Source of the DNA: Pantoea coffeiphila
GTDB taxonomy: Bacteria > Pseudomonadota > Gammaproteobacteria > Enterobacterales > Enterobacteriaceae
Direction: 5' to 3'
DNA length: 64,000 nucleotides
NCBI RefSeq assembly: GCF_016909495.1
Contig: NZ_JAFBFW010000003.1
Location: 186,001 to 250,000 of the forward strand
The stretch's first letter is position 1; every line of letters starts with the position of its first letter. Made by a program: the position numbers and the translations under genes. A model generated the notes under the pieces. It ran no database searches. It saw only the letters and a list, made by a program, of their open reading frames with translations, and had not been told where the DNA came from. Of this stretch, positions 56,941 through 64,000 are shown piece by piece.

Positions 56941-58272
56941 ATGAGTGACAGATTTATCAGTGCCGATCGGATACGCGACCGCTTTTCTAAAGCCATGTCG
57001 GCCATGTACCAGGCGGAAGTGCCGCAGTACGGCACGCTGCTTCAGCTGGTGCGGGAAGTGAATCAGCAGGAATCAACGCGGGATTGCAGCGCGTTATCCC
57101 CGGAAGAACTGAATCGCCTGAGCGTGGAGCGCCACGGTGCGATTCGTCTGGGAACCGCGGCCGAGCTGGCCACCATGCGCCAGCTGTTTGCGGTGATGGG
57201 CATGTCGGCGGTGGGCTATTACGATCTCTCGGAGGCGGGCGTGCCGGTCCATTCCACCGCTTTTCGCCCGGTCAGTGAAGCCTCGTTGCTGATCAATCCC
57301 TTCCGAGTTTTTACCTCGCTGCTGCGGCTGGAGCTGATTGACGATCCTGCCCTGCGCCAGCGGGTGGCCGATGTGCTGGCCCGCCGCGATATCTATACGC
57401 CGCGCCTGCGCGAGCTGCTGGTTTTGTGGCAGCAGCAGGGCGGATTCAGCGAAAGTGAAGCGGAGGAATTCGTCAGAGAAGCGCTGGAAACCTTCCGCTG
57501 GCACCAGCAGGCGGCGGTGGATCTGCCAACCTATAATGCGCTGCTGGCCCAGCATCGGCTGATTGCCGATGTCGCCTGCTTCCGCGGGCCGCACATCAAC
57601 CACCTGACGCCGCGCACGCTGGATATCGACCGCGTGCAGCAGCTGATGCCGGAGTACGGCATCAGCCCGAAAGAGGTGATTGAAGGCCCGCCGCGCCGAC
57701 GCTGCCCGATCCTGCTGCGGCAGACCAGCTTTAAGGCGCTGAATGAAGAGATCCGTTTTTCCGACCGCGAGCAGGGCACCCACACCGCCCGCTTTGGTGA
57801 GATCGAACAGCGCGGCGTCGCCCTGACCCGTAAAGGCCGCGAGCTGTACGATCGGCTGCTGCGCGAGGCTTCAGCGCAGAAGTTCAGCGATAACGCCGCC
57901 CACCAGCAGCACCTCGGCGCCGTGTTTGCCGCGTTTCCCGACAGCGATGCCGAACTGCGTCAGCAGCAGCTGGCCTTTTACCGCTACCGGCGCAATCCGG
58001 GCGCTGTGGCACAGCCGGGGCAGGATCTGGAGGCGCTGATCGCCAGCGGCGCAGTGATTGCCGAGCCGATCATCTACGAGGACTTTCTGCCGGTCAGCGC
58101 GGCGGGGATTTTCCAGTCCAATCTGGGCAGCGACACCAGCAGCGTCAGCAGCGGCAATCCCAGCCAGGCGGCATTTGAGCAGGCGCTGGGCTGCGCGGTG
58201 CAGGATGAATTTGCGCTGTATCAGCAGCTACAGCAGGATTCGCTCGATCGGCTGACTGAGGAGCTGAGTTAA
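56941..58272 (+). CDS. hglS: 2-oxoadipate dioxygenase/decarboxylase HglS (YdcJ)
   Basis: Fe(II) enzyme of the VOC-like DUF1338 family. The Pseudomonas putida homologue converts 2-oxoadipate to D-2-hydroxyglutarate in lysine breakdown; E. coli YdcJ is the close homologue. From the ATG at 56941, with CAGGAG upstream, it is 443 residues (YdcJ 447). Metal ligands appear as H65 (VERHGAIRLG), a His in GPHINHLTPRTLD and E287 (ARFGEIEQRG). GIFQSNLGSDT near the C-terminus is near-identical to YdcJ. Its end overlaps the convergent supH gene. Confidence 0.92.
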   Translation: MSDRFISADRIRDRFSKAMSAMYQAEVPQYGTLLQLVREVNQQESTRDCSALSPEELNRLSVERHGAIRLGTAAELATMRQLFAVMGMSAVGYYDLSEAGVPVHSTAFRPVSEASLLINPFRVFTSLLRLELIDDPALRQRVADVLARRDIYTPRLRELLVLWQQQGGFSESEAEEFVREALETFRWHQQAAVDLPTYNALLAQHRLIADVACFRGPHINHLTPRTLDIDRVQQLMPEYGISPKEVIEGPPRRRCPILLRQTSFKALNEEIRFSDREQGTHTARFGEIEQRGVALTRKGRELYDRLLREASAQKFSDNAAHQQHLGAVFAAFPDSDAELRQQQLAFYRYRRNPGAVAQPGQDLEALIASGAVIAEPIIYEDFLPVSAAGIFQSNLGSDTSSVSSGNPSQAAFEQALGCAVQDEFALYQQLQQDSLDRLTEELS

Positions 58273-59087
58273 GCCCAGCCGCCGAACGGCGCACTGCCGG
58301 TCAGCACGCGCTCGATAACATTAAGCGCACCCTCGTCGTTATTGCTCTCGGTGTGGTAGCGCGCAACCTGTTTGACCGCAGGCTGTGCGTTAGCCATCGC
58401 AAAGCCGAAGCCCGCATGCGCCACCATCTCGATATCGTTACCGCTGTCGCCGACGGCAACCACTTCCTCATCGGCGATGCCCCACTGCCGCTGCAACAGC
58501 GCCAGTCCGTGGGCCTTGTGCACGCCTGGAATAATCAGATCGACAAAGCCAAAGCCGCTGGATACCGGGGTGACGATGCCGTCCAGCGCATGGCCGACGT
58601 GTGCCATCAGTTCCGGGATCTTTTCGTCCGGCAGATTCAGCGAAAACTTGAAGACGCTTTCATTCAGATGGTCAAAGCTCTCGCGCAGTTCAAGGCGGTG
58701 GTAGTGTTTTGACATCAGCGTCACCAGCGCATCCGGCGAAGAGCCCAGCATCCAGGCGCTGCGCGGGCCGCAGAGCACCACGTGAACGTCCGGGAACGCC
58801 GACAGCACCGTCAGTACGCGCTGCACGCGGTCGGCACTGAGATCGCCACAGAAGAGCGTCTGCCCGCGATCGATAATGTAAGCACCGTTTTCGGCGACGA
58901 AGGTGATCTCACCGCGGATTTCCGGGAAGAAGCTGATCAGCTGGTAATACTGATTGCCGCTGGCCACCACAAAACGGATGTTTTGCTGTTTGATTTGCTG
59001 ATACTGCGCCAAAAACCGGGCTTTATTATAGGTTTTCTGGTCTGAAAGAAAGGTGCCATCCATATCGACGGCGATCATTTTAATCAC
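58269..59087 (-). CDS. supH: HAD-family sugar phosphatase SupH (YbiV)
   Basis: Cof-type HAD phosphatase, 272 residues (E. coli YbiV/SupH 271). Motif I DMDGTF gives D8 and D10, FVVASGNQYYQL is motif II and GDSGND the Mg-binding motif. E. coli SupH dephosphorylates sugar phosphates such as fructose 1-phosphate, ribose 5-phosphate and glucose 6-phosphate. It is divergent from the DeoR-type regulator at 59308 and near the fructose-6-phosphate aldolase. Its TAA stop shares a TTAA palindrome with the hglS stop. Confidence 0.93.
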   Translation of the reverse strand: MIKMIAVDMDGTFLSDQKTYNKARFLAQYQQIKQQNIRFVVASGNQYYQLISFFPEIRGEITFVAENGAYIIDRGQTLFCGDLSADRVQRVLTVLSAFPDVHVVLCGPRSAWMLGSSPDALVTLMSKHYHRLELRESFDHLNESVFKFSLNLPDEKIPELMAHVGHALDGIVTPVSSGFGFVDLIIPGVHKAHGLALLQRQWGIADEEVVAVGDSGNDIEMVAHAGFGFAMANAQPAVKQVARYHTESNNDEGALNVIERVLTGSAPFGGWA

Positions 59088-59307
59088 GGTTCCATGCCCT
59101 GAAGTAGAAAAAACATCCGCTATTTTCGTCGGAAAAGGTGCAAAAAAAAAGAGGCGAATTTTGCACCTTTGTGCCGCTTTTCTTTCGTTTTTGCGATACA
59201 GGCCGAATAGCGGTGATTGTTATCGCTCCTCATGTTTCATAATATGAAAGTAATAATTTACTAATGAAAGTTTTTTGCTGTCGGGCGTACGGCACTGTGA
59301 GGATGAG

Positions 59308-60045
59308 ATGAAAGAGCGGCATCGGCTGATTCTGGATCGGGTGGAAGAAAAGGGGAAAGTCAGTATTCAGGATCTGGCGCTGCAGTTTGCGGTATCCGGC
59401 GTGACGATTCGCAAGGATCTGGTCGAGCTGGAAAAGCTGAATTACCTGACCCGGACCCACGGCTATGCGGTGTCGCTCAACGATCTCAGCGAGCGGGTCA
59501 GCAGTAATTTCAGTACCAAAGAGGCGATGGCGAAGCGCGCTCTGGGGCTGCTCTGCGAGGGCGACACGGTGTTTATTGAAGCGGGCAGCAGTAACGCCCA
59601 TCTGGCCCGCGAAATTGGCCGTTCCGGGCTCGATGTGACGGTAATTACGCCCTGTGTGTATGTCGCAAACGAGCTGAAGAACTGTCATCAGGAAGTGGTG
59701 TTAATCGGCGGCGTGCTGCAAAAGCGCAGCGAGTGCCTGGTGGGGCCGCTGACGCACCTGTGCATTAACAACATCAACTTTAACAAGGTGTTTATTGGCA
59801 TTGATGGCTACAGTCCGGAACACGGTTTTACCGGCCGCGACGTGATGCGCGCCGAGAACATCCGGCTGGCGATTGAAAAGCGGGTGCAGAATTTCGTGAT
59901 TGCCGAGTCCGCCAAGTTTGGCAAACTTTACCCTTATAATGTGGCGAAGCATGGCGATATTGATACGATTATCACCGATCGGCATCTTTCCGCAGAATTT
60001 GTTGGCAGCTTAACCGGTCAGGGCGTTAAGGTGCTGACCGCCTGA
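59308..60045 (+). CDS. DeoR-family regulator, YciT-like
   Basis: Transcriptional repressor type, 245 residues from the ATG at 59308 with GAGG just upstream; an in-frame TTG-type start 11 codons before has no support. The winged helix contains KGKVSIQDLALQFAVSGVTIRKDL. The sugar-phosphate sensor domain has FIEAGSSNAHLA, LIGGVLQKRSECLVGPLT and FIGIDGYSPEHGFTGRD, very like E. coli YciT. It lies between supH (divergent) and the aldolase, and probably responds to a phosphorylated sugar. The stop codon sits in the second unit of an 8-base repeat array. Confidence 0.87.
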   Translation: MKERHRLILDRVEEKGKVSIQDLALQFAVSGVTIRKDLVELEKLNYLTRTHGYAVSLNDLSERVSSNFSTKEAMAKRALGLLCEGDTVFIEAGSSNAHLAREIGRSGLDVTVITPCVYVANELKNCHQEVVLIGGVLQKRSECLVGPLTHLCINNINFNKVFIGIDGYSPEHGFTGRDVMRAENIRLAIEKRVQNFVIAESAKFGKLYPYNVAKHGDIDTIITDRHLSAEFVGSLTGQGVKVLTA

Positions 60046-60128
60046 CCGCCTGACCGCCTGACCGCCTGACCGCCTGACCGCCTGACCGCCTGACCGCCTG
60101 ACCGCCTGACCGCCTGACCGCCTGACCG
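60034..60128. repeat. Octanucleotide tandem repeat, about 12 copies of CTGACCGC
   Basis: Eleven exact copies of CTGACCGC and a twelfth missing its last base. The array starts inside the last codons of the DeoR-type gene, and the TGA stop (60043-60045) lies in unit 2. Because 8 is not a multiple of 3, the array puts TGA in every forward frame. Confidence 0.97.
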
Positions 60129-60434
60129 GTGGATCGAGCGCGTTGGGCTTTTTTATGCGGCGGCTAATTCGGGCATTTTTCTTTCATATTTTCTTTCCTT
60201 TGTTTCGAAACCCTCCGCTATAGAAAACTCAACTTGCGATATATAAATATTTTCGCCCTAAATTTGACTATATTTCAATATATACAACGAGTTATATTTG
60301 GTTTTTCCAGTGTTTCTACAATGTGATAGCGATCGCGTTTTATACAAAGATACAGATTTATTTTTCAATGAAATGAAAATATATTGCATATGAAACTTTT
60401 TTATTGTGAATCGCATTTTGCACCGGAGGTCACC
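60129..60434. other. AT-rich spacer, promoter region of the aldolase gene
   Basis: About 300 bases, strongly AT-rich from 60,170 to 60,400, with several possible -10 words. It must hold the aldolase promoter and perhaps the binding site of the upstream DeoR-type regulator, but I cannot single out an operator. Confidence 0.45.
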
Positions 60435-61100
60435 ATGGAATTCTATTTAGATACCGCTGACGTTGCGGCAGTAAAACGTCTGGCGGCCGTTCTGCCGATT
60501 AAAGGCGTCACGACAAACCCAAGCATCGTCTCGCGCAGCAAGCGCCCGTTAAGCAGCGTGCTGCAGGAACTGGTGTCGATTTTGCCCGCAGACAGCACGC
60601 TGTTTGCCCAGGTTATCGCCCATGATGCCGCCGCGATGGTGGATGAAGCGCTGCATCTGCGTGAAATCGTCCCGTCGCTGGTGGTGAAAGTGCCGGTAAC
60701 GCATAACGGTCTGACGGCGATCAAGGCGCTGACCCAGCAGAATATCCCGACGCTGGGCACCGCCGTGTACGGCGCAGGGCAGGGATTCTATGCTGCACTG
60801 GCCGGGGCCAGCTACATTGCGCCTTACGTAAACCGCGTGGATGCGCAGGGCGGCGACGGCATTATGCTGGTTAAAGAGTTGCAAAGGCTGCTGTCGCTCC
60901 ACTGCCCGCAGAGCAAAGTGCTGGCGGCCAGCTTCCGTACGCCGCGCCAGGTGCTGGACTGCATGCTGGCAGGATGCGAGTCGATCACCGTCGATCCGGA
61001 TGTCGCCGAACTGTTCCTGCTCGATCCGGCAGTCGACAGCGCGCTGCAACGCTTCGATCAGGACTGGACGGCGGCCTACGGCGAGCTGAAAATTTCCTGA
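60435..61100 (+). CDS. fsaA: Fructose-6-phosphate aldolase (FsaA-like)
   Basis: Class I aldolase of the transaldolase family, 221 residues (E. coli FsaA 220). It cleaves fructose 6-phosphate to dihydroxyacetone and glyceraldehyde 3-phosphate. The Schiff-base lysine is K85 (VVKVPVT), same as E. coli. [26 protein letters not shown] and [12 protein letters not shown] are all typical. The frame opens 17 codons earlier, but the ATG at 60435 follows CGGAGGT and matches FsaA. The stop codon is in the first unit of an 8-base repeat array. Confidence 0.92.
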   Translation: MEFYLDTADVAAVKRLAAVLPIKGVTTNPSIVSRSKRPLSSVLQELVSILPADSTLFAQVIAHDAAAMVDEALHLREIVPSLVVKVPVTHNGLTAIKALTQQNIPTLGTAVYGAGQGFYAALAGASYIAPYVNRVDAQGGDGIMLVKELQRLLSLHCPQSKVLAASFRTPRQVLDCMLAGCESITVDPDVAELFLLDPAVDSALQRFDQDWTAAYGELKIS

Positions 61101-61192
61101 TTGGCTGATTGGCTGATTGGCTGATTGGCTGATTGGCTGATTGGCTGATTGGCTGATTGGCTGATTGGCTGATTGGCTGATTGGCTGATTGG
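61097..61192. repeat. Octanucleotide tandem repeat, 12 copies of CTGATTGG
   Basis: Twelve exact copies of CTGATTGG starting in the last codon of the aldolase gene; unit 1 contains its TGA stop (61098-61100). The minus strand of the array is free of stop codons, which creates a false frame encoding repeated SANQPISQ. Confidence 0.97.
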
Positions 61193-61209
61193 CTAAGCGT
61201 TTATAAAAA

Positions 61210-61239
61210 TGCGAACCCGATAAAAGGGTTCGCACTGTT
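61210..61239 (+). terminator. Hairpin after the aldolase repeat array
   Basis: TGCGAACCC and GGGTTCGCA form a perfect 9-bp stem with a 7-base loop, followed by CTGTTTG. It is a plausible moderate terminator for the aldolase transcript. Confidence 0.6.
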
Positions 61240-61310
61240 TGAGTTTATAGCGGCTTTCAGCGACGTAATTGGGATCTGAATGACGGGTTCATACGTCATC
61301 CGCTTCCCGA

Positions 61311-62540
61311 CTATTTTGCTGCCGTTATCGCGTCCTGAACCTGCGCACTGCGCCCCCACATTCTCACCACAAAACTACCGGCACCGGCCACGGTCAGCAG
61401 CGCTACCACGCCCGGCCAGCCTGCACGTTCCAGCATCAGGCTACCCAGCGCAGAACCGACTGCCATACCGATAAAGACCCCGGTGAACATCAGCGCGTTC
61501 AGACGGCTGCGTGCCGCAGGCTCCAGACCGAATATCAGCGTCTGGTGGGACACCAGCGTGGCCTGCACGCCAAAATCAAAGCCGAGAGCAGAGACAACAA
61601 TCAGCGCCAGCTGAGCCGGAACCGGCAGCAGGGGCAGCAGGAACAGAGCGGCAAACGATACGGTCGCCAGCGCCGTGGCCAGCCGGGTCACCATGGCCGG
61701 GCCGTGGCGATCGGCGAGCATTCCCGCCAGCGGTGCGGCCAGCGCACCTGCGGCACCGGCCAGACCAAAGGCCCCCGCCGTGGCGCTACCCAGACCGTAA
61801 TGGCTGTGCAGCATCACCGCCAGCGTTGACCAGAAGGCGCTGAAGCCAACGGACAGCAGGCCCTGTGCCAGCGCTGCGCGGCGCAGTTCCCCGTGGCGCA
61901 GCCACAGATGACGCATTGACGCCAGCAGCTCCGGGTAGCTCATCGCGGTGCTCGGGGCGATATGTGGCAGGCGACGCCAGAGGATCAGCGTAATCATCAG
62001 GACCAGCAGAGCGGCAAGAATAAACATTGTGCGCCAGCCTGCGTACTGTGCCACCACACCACTCACTACGCGCGAAAGCAAGATCCCCAGCAGCAGCCCG
62101 GTCATCACCGTGCCGACGGTTTTGCCGCGCTGCGCTGCTGGTGCCAGATGGGCGGCAGCCGGAACGATATCCTGCGCCATGGTAGCGGCAATTCCCACCG
62201 CCAGGCTGGCAACCAGCAATACGGTGATATTGCCGGCGGCGGCGCTAAGCAGCAGCGCGAGGGTCAGCAGCAGCCCTTTAATGCTGATAATGGTGCGACG
62301 ATCGTGGCGATCGCCCAGCGGGGCCAGCAGCAGTATCCCCAGCGCGTAGCCAATCTGCGTCAGGGTCGGCACCAGGCCGCTGGCGGTCACACTGGCGTGC
62401 AGCTGGCCGGATAAAATTTCCAGCATCGGCTGGCTGTAGTAGATCGAGGCGACACTGAAGCCGGCACCGGTCGCCAGCATCAGCACGGTGGAAGCCGCCA
62501 GCGGCCGTTCGTCATGCGATGGTTGTGTTTGCGTTGACAT
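61311..62540 (-). CDS. MFS transporter
   Basis: Inner-membrane carrier of 409 residues with 12 predicted helices. It has the MFS motif LGDRHDRR after helix 2 and ASIYYSQPMLEIL in helix 1, a pattern common in DHA1-like exporters. It is divergent from the LysR-type gene at 62645 across about 100 bases, a standard regulator-exporter pair. Substrate unknown. Confidence 0.82.
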   Translation of the reverse strand: MSTQTQPSHDERPLAASTVLMLATGAGFSVASIYYSQPMLEILSGQLHASVTASGLVPTLTQIGYALGILLLAPLGDRHDRRTIISIKGLLLTLALLLSAAAGNITVLLVASLAVGIAATMAQDIVPAAAHLAPAAQRGKTVGTVMTGLLLGILLSRVVSGVVAQYAGWRTMFILAALLVLMITLILWRRLPHIAPSTAMSYPELLASMRHLWLRHGELRRAALAQGLLSVGFSAFWSTLAVMLHSHYGLGSATAGAFGLAGAAGALAAPLAGMLADRHGPAMVTRLATALATVSFAALFLLPLLPVPAQLALIVVSALGFDFGVQATLVSHQTLIFGLEPAARSRLNALMFTGVFIGMAVGSALGSLMLERAGWPGVVALLTVAGAGSFVVRMWGRSAQVQDAITAAK

Positions 62541-62644
62541 GGTTGTTACCCGTTGTTCGTTTCATCAGAAGTTGCAGGTATTTTTCACCGTTACGATAAC
62601 GGTTGGTAGTCGCCTGCCAGGTAGAACTGTTATACGATGGACGT

Positions 62645-63580
62645 ATGAGCAAAGACATATTACCCGGCGTTGACCGTATAGAGCTGATGCAGACTTTTGT
62701 GCGCATCGTTGAAGCAGGCAGCCTGTCTGCGGCCGCCCTGCGCCTGTCGACCACCCAACCTACCGTCAGCCGCCGCCTGCAAACGCTGGAAAAGCTGCTG
62801 GGTCTGAAGCTTTTGCAGCGCAATACCCACGTGATGAAGCTGACCGAAGACGGTGAGCGCTGCTACGCTCATGCGCGTTCGCTGCTGGAAAGCTGGCAGG
62901 GGATAGAGGACGATCTGCGTGGGGTGACGGAAGAGCCGCAGGGCGTGCTGCGCGTGCTGGCCCCGCATGCTTTTGGCCAGGATCAGATGATCGCGCCGCT
63001 ACAGGCCTATTTGCAGCGCTATCCAAAAATGACCGTGGACTGGATGCTCAGCGACCGCACGCCGGACTTTATTGCCGAAGGCATTGACTGCGCTGTGCAC
63101 GTTGGGCCCATTACCGAACCGTCGGTGGTGGCGGTTCTGGTGGCCGAAGTCCCGCGTATTGTCATCGCCTCCCCCACGCTGCTCGGCGATCGTTCGCTGC
63201 CGGAACGGCCGCAGCAGCTTCAGGATCTGCCCTGGCTGGCGTTGAGTACTTTTTATCGCCACAGCGTGTCGCTGACTCACGATGCCAGCCGCGAGGTGCA
63301 GCGTTTTGATATTCAGCCGCGCCTGCTGACCGACAGCCTGTATGCGCTGCGTAATGCGGTGCTGGCGGGGATGGGGGTCGGCATTGCCTCATCGTGGATG
63401 GTGCAGCAGGATCTTGCCGAGGGAAAACTGCTGCATCTGGCACCGCAGTGGCACGCGGCGGCGCTGCCGGTGTATCTGGTCTATCCGCACGCGCGCTACT
63501 ATCCCGCCCGCCTGCGTATGTTTCTGGCGATGATGCGGGAAACCATGCCGGTGCTGACCGGCACCCAGCATCCGGCTTAA
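62645..63580 (+). CDS. LysR-family transcriptional regulator
   Basis: A 311-residue LTTR. The helix-turn-helix is SLSAAALRLSTTQPTVSRRLQTLE, and the effector domain runs through GVLRVLAPHAFGQDQMIAPL to VLAGMGVGIASSWMVQQDL. I start at the ATG 62645; the earlier in-frame ATG at 62603 gives an unrelated N-terminus. Divergent from the MFS gene at 61311, which it probably controls. Confidence 0.85.
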   Translation: MSKDILPGVDRIELMQTFVRIVEAGSLSAAALRLSTTQPTVSRRLQTLEKLLGLKLLQRNTHVMKLTEDGERCYAHARSLLESWQGIEDDLRGVTEEPQGVLRVLAPHAFGQDQMIAPLQAYLQRYPKMTVDWMLSDRTPDFIAEGIDCAVHVGPITEPSVVAVLVAEVPRIVIASPTLLGDRSLPERPQQLQDLPWLALSTFYRHSVSLTHDASREVQRFDIQPRLLTDSLYALRNAVLAGMGVGIASSWMVQQDLAEGKLLHLAPQWHAAALPVYLVYPHARYYPARLRMFLAMMRETMPVLTGTQHPA

Positions 63581-63678
63581 CCCGGTCGAGCGAGCGGATA
63601 ACTGCCCGTTCTGCTCGCCATGCGAGCTGCAAGCGCACTCGCCTCGTAGCCTGTGGCGATATTCAGGAAGATGACGAA

Positions 63679-64000
63679 TCAATCCTGCGCGGCATCTGAG
63701 ACGAGCGGCGGTTCGGCAGATCGTTGGCGGAAACGGGGATGCAGCAGTATCAGCAGCATTGCCATCGCCAGGCTGGCCAGCCCCGCCCACAGCATCGCGC
63801 TGCCAAAGCCACTGGCAATCGCGCGGGCCATTTCCTGCATCAGCCTTTCACCGTCCACGCTCGCGGGCCAGTGATGCTCAACGATTGCCGCGTGGGCCAA
63901 CGCCTCCGGCTGGCTGAAGCGGGCCGCCCGCAGGCTGGCGGCGAGTACGGCCTGCGCATGAAGGTTCATCAGCGTACCCAGCAGGGCGATGCCCAGCGTC
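63679..64000 (-). CDS. DHA2-type MFS transporter, C-terminal part, cut by the window end
   Basis: Only the last about 107 codons are in the window; the frame continues past base 64000. TLGIALLGTLMNLHAQAVLA followed by a periplasmic loop, a final helix (AMLWAGLASLAMAMLLILL) and a charged tail fits the end of an EmrB/QacA/SmvA-like 14-helix exporter. Gene identity cannot be fixed from this piece. Confidence 0.65.
   Translation of the reverse strand, partial: TLGIALLGTLMNLHAQAVLAASLRAARFSQPEALAHAAIVEHHWPASVDGERLMQEMARAIASGFGSAMLWAGLASLAMAMLLILLHPRFRQRSAEPPLVSDAAQD

Noticed and set aside
60549..61235. 228-codon minus-strand frame with repeated SANQPISQ
   Set aside because: It is antisense to the aldolase gene, and its N-terminus is only the translated 8-bp repeat array, whose minus strand lacks stop codons.

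Overview
The window is chromosomal DNA of a plant-associated enterobacterium, most likely Erwiniaceae (Erwinia/Pantoea type). I infer this from proteins and gene order very close to Escherichia coli in the core stretch (glpR-glpG-glpE / glpD, glgP-glgA-glgC-glgX-glgB, asd, gntU-gntK-gntR, yhhW, ryhB, yhhY), from GC-rich coding sequence with AT-rich spacers, and from an accessory half devoted to plant-type sugar acids. No tRNA, rRNA, CRISPR array, prophage or insertion sequence was seen. The species cannot be fixed by reading alone.

Layout. 1-7.3 kb: single-chain dihydroxyacetone kinase, a SbmA peptide transporter, a PAS-GGDEF-EAL c-di-GMP enzyme behind a structured leader, and an MFS carrier. 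7.5-11.3 kb: glycerol-3-phosphate genes with a GlpR/CRP control region. 11.3-20.8 kb: the glycogen operon glgBXCAP. 21.2-27.6 kb: asd, gluconate uptake and phosphorylation with a GntR operator, the pirin-like yhhW, the iron-responsive small RNA RyhB with its Fur box, and the acetyltransferase yhhY. 27.6-30.8 kb: LacI-type regulator divergent from a dehydrogenase/dioxygenase pair of unknown substrate. 30.9-43.4 kb: a large yia/sgb-type locus with the YiaJ/PlaR regulator, an added sugar ABC importer and an SMP-30 lactonase. 43.6-51.4 kb: MFS carriers, a YrdC-fold protein, a LysR regulator divergent from a LeuC/LeuD-like hydro-lyase pair, and a LysE exporter. 51.8-59.1 kb: trehalase, an orphan solute-binding protein with a DUF2817 peptidase, an Fe(II)/2-oxoglutarate enzyme, a Nudix hydrolase, HglS/YdcJ and the sugar phosphatase SupH. 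59.3-64 kb: DeoR regulator, fructose-6-phosphate aldolase, MFS/LysR pair and a truncated MFS gene at the window edge.

How it works together. The most coherent accessory system is at 30.9-43.4 kb. The ABC importer and SMP-30 lactonase could bring in and open a lactone such as dehydroascorbate. YiaK, LyxK, SgbH, SgbU and SgbE then carry 2,3-diketo-L-gulonate to D-xylulose 5-phosphate. Two nearly identical palindromes, one upstream of yiaK and one between yiaJ and the ABC operon, suggest that YiaJ/PlaR controls both transcription units. Other pieces of central metabolism (glycerol, dihydroxyacetone, fructose 6-phosphate, gluconate, glycogen, trehalose) lie around it.

The most unusual sequence feature is a set of short tandem duplications at gene 3' ends. 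Two are 8-bp arrays of about 12 copies that contain the stop codon of the gene before them, and smaller or imperfect duplications span three other stop codons. A second oddity is a GlpG rhomboid protease that keeps its Ser-His dyad but has lost conserved active-site neighbours.
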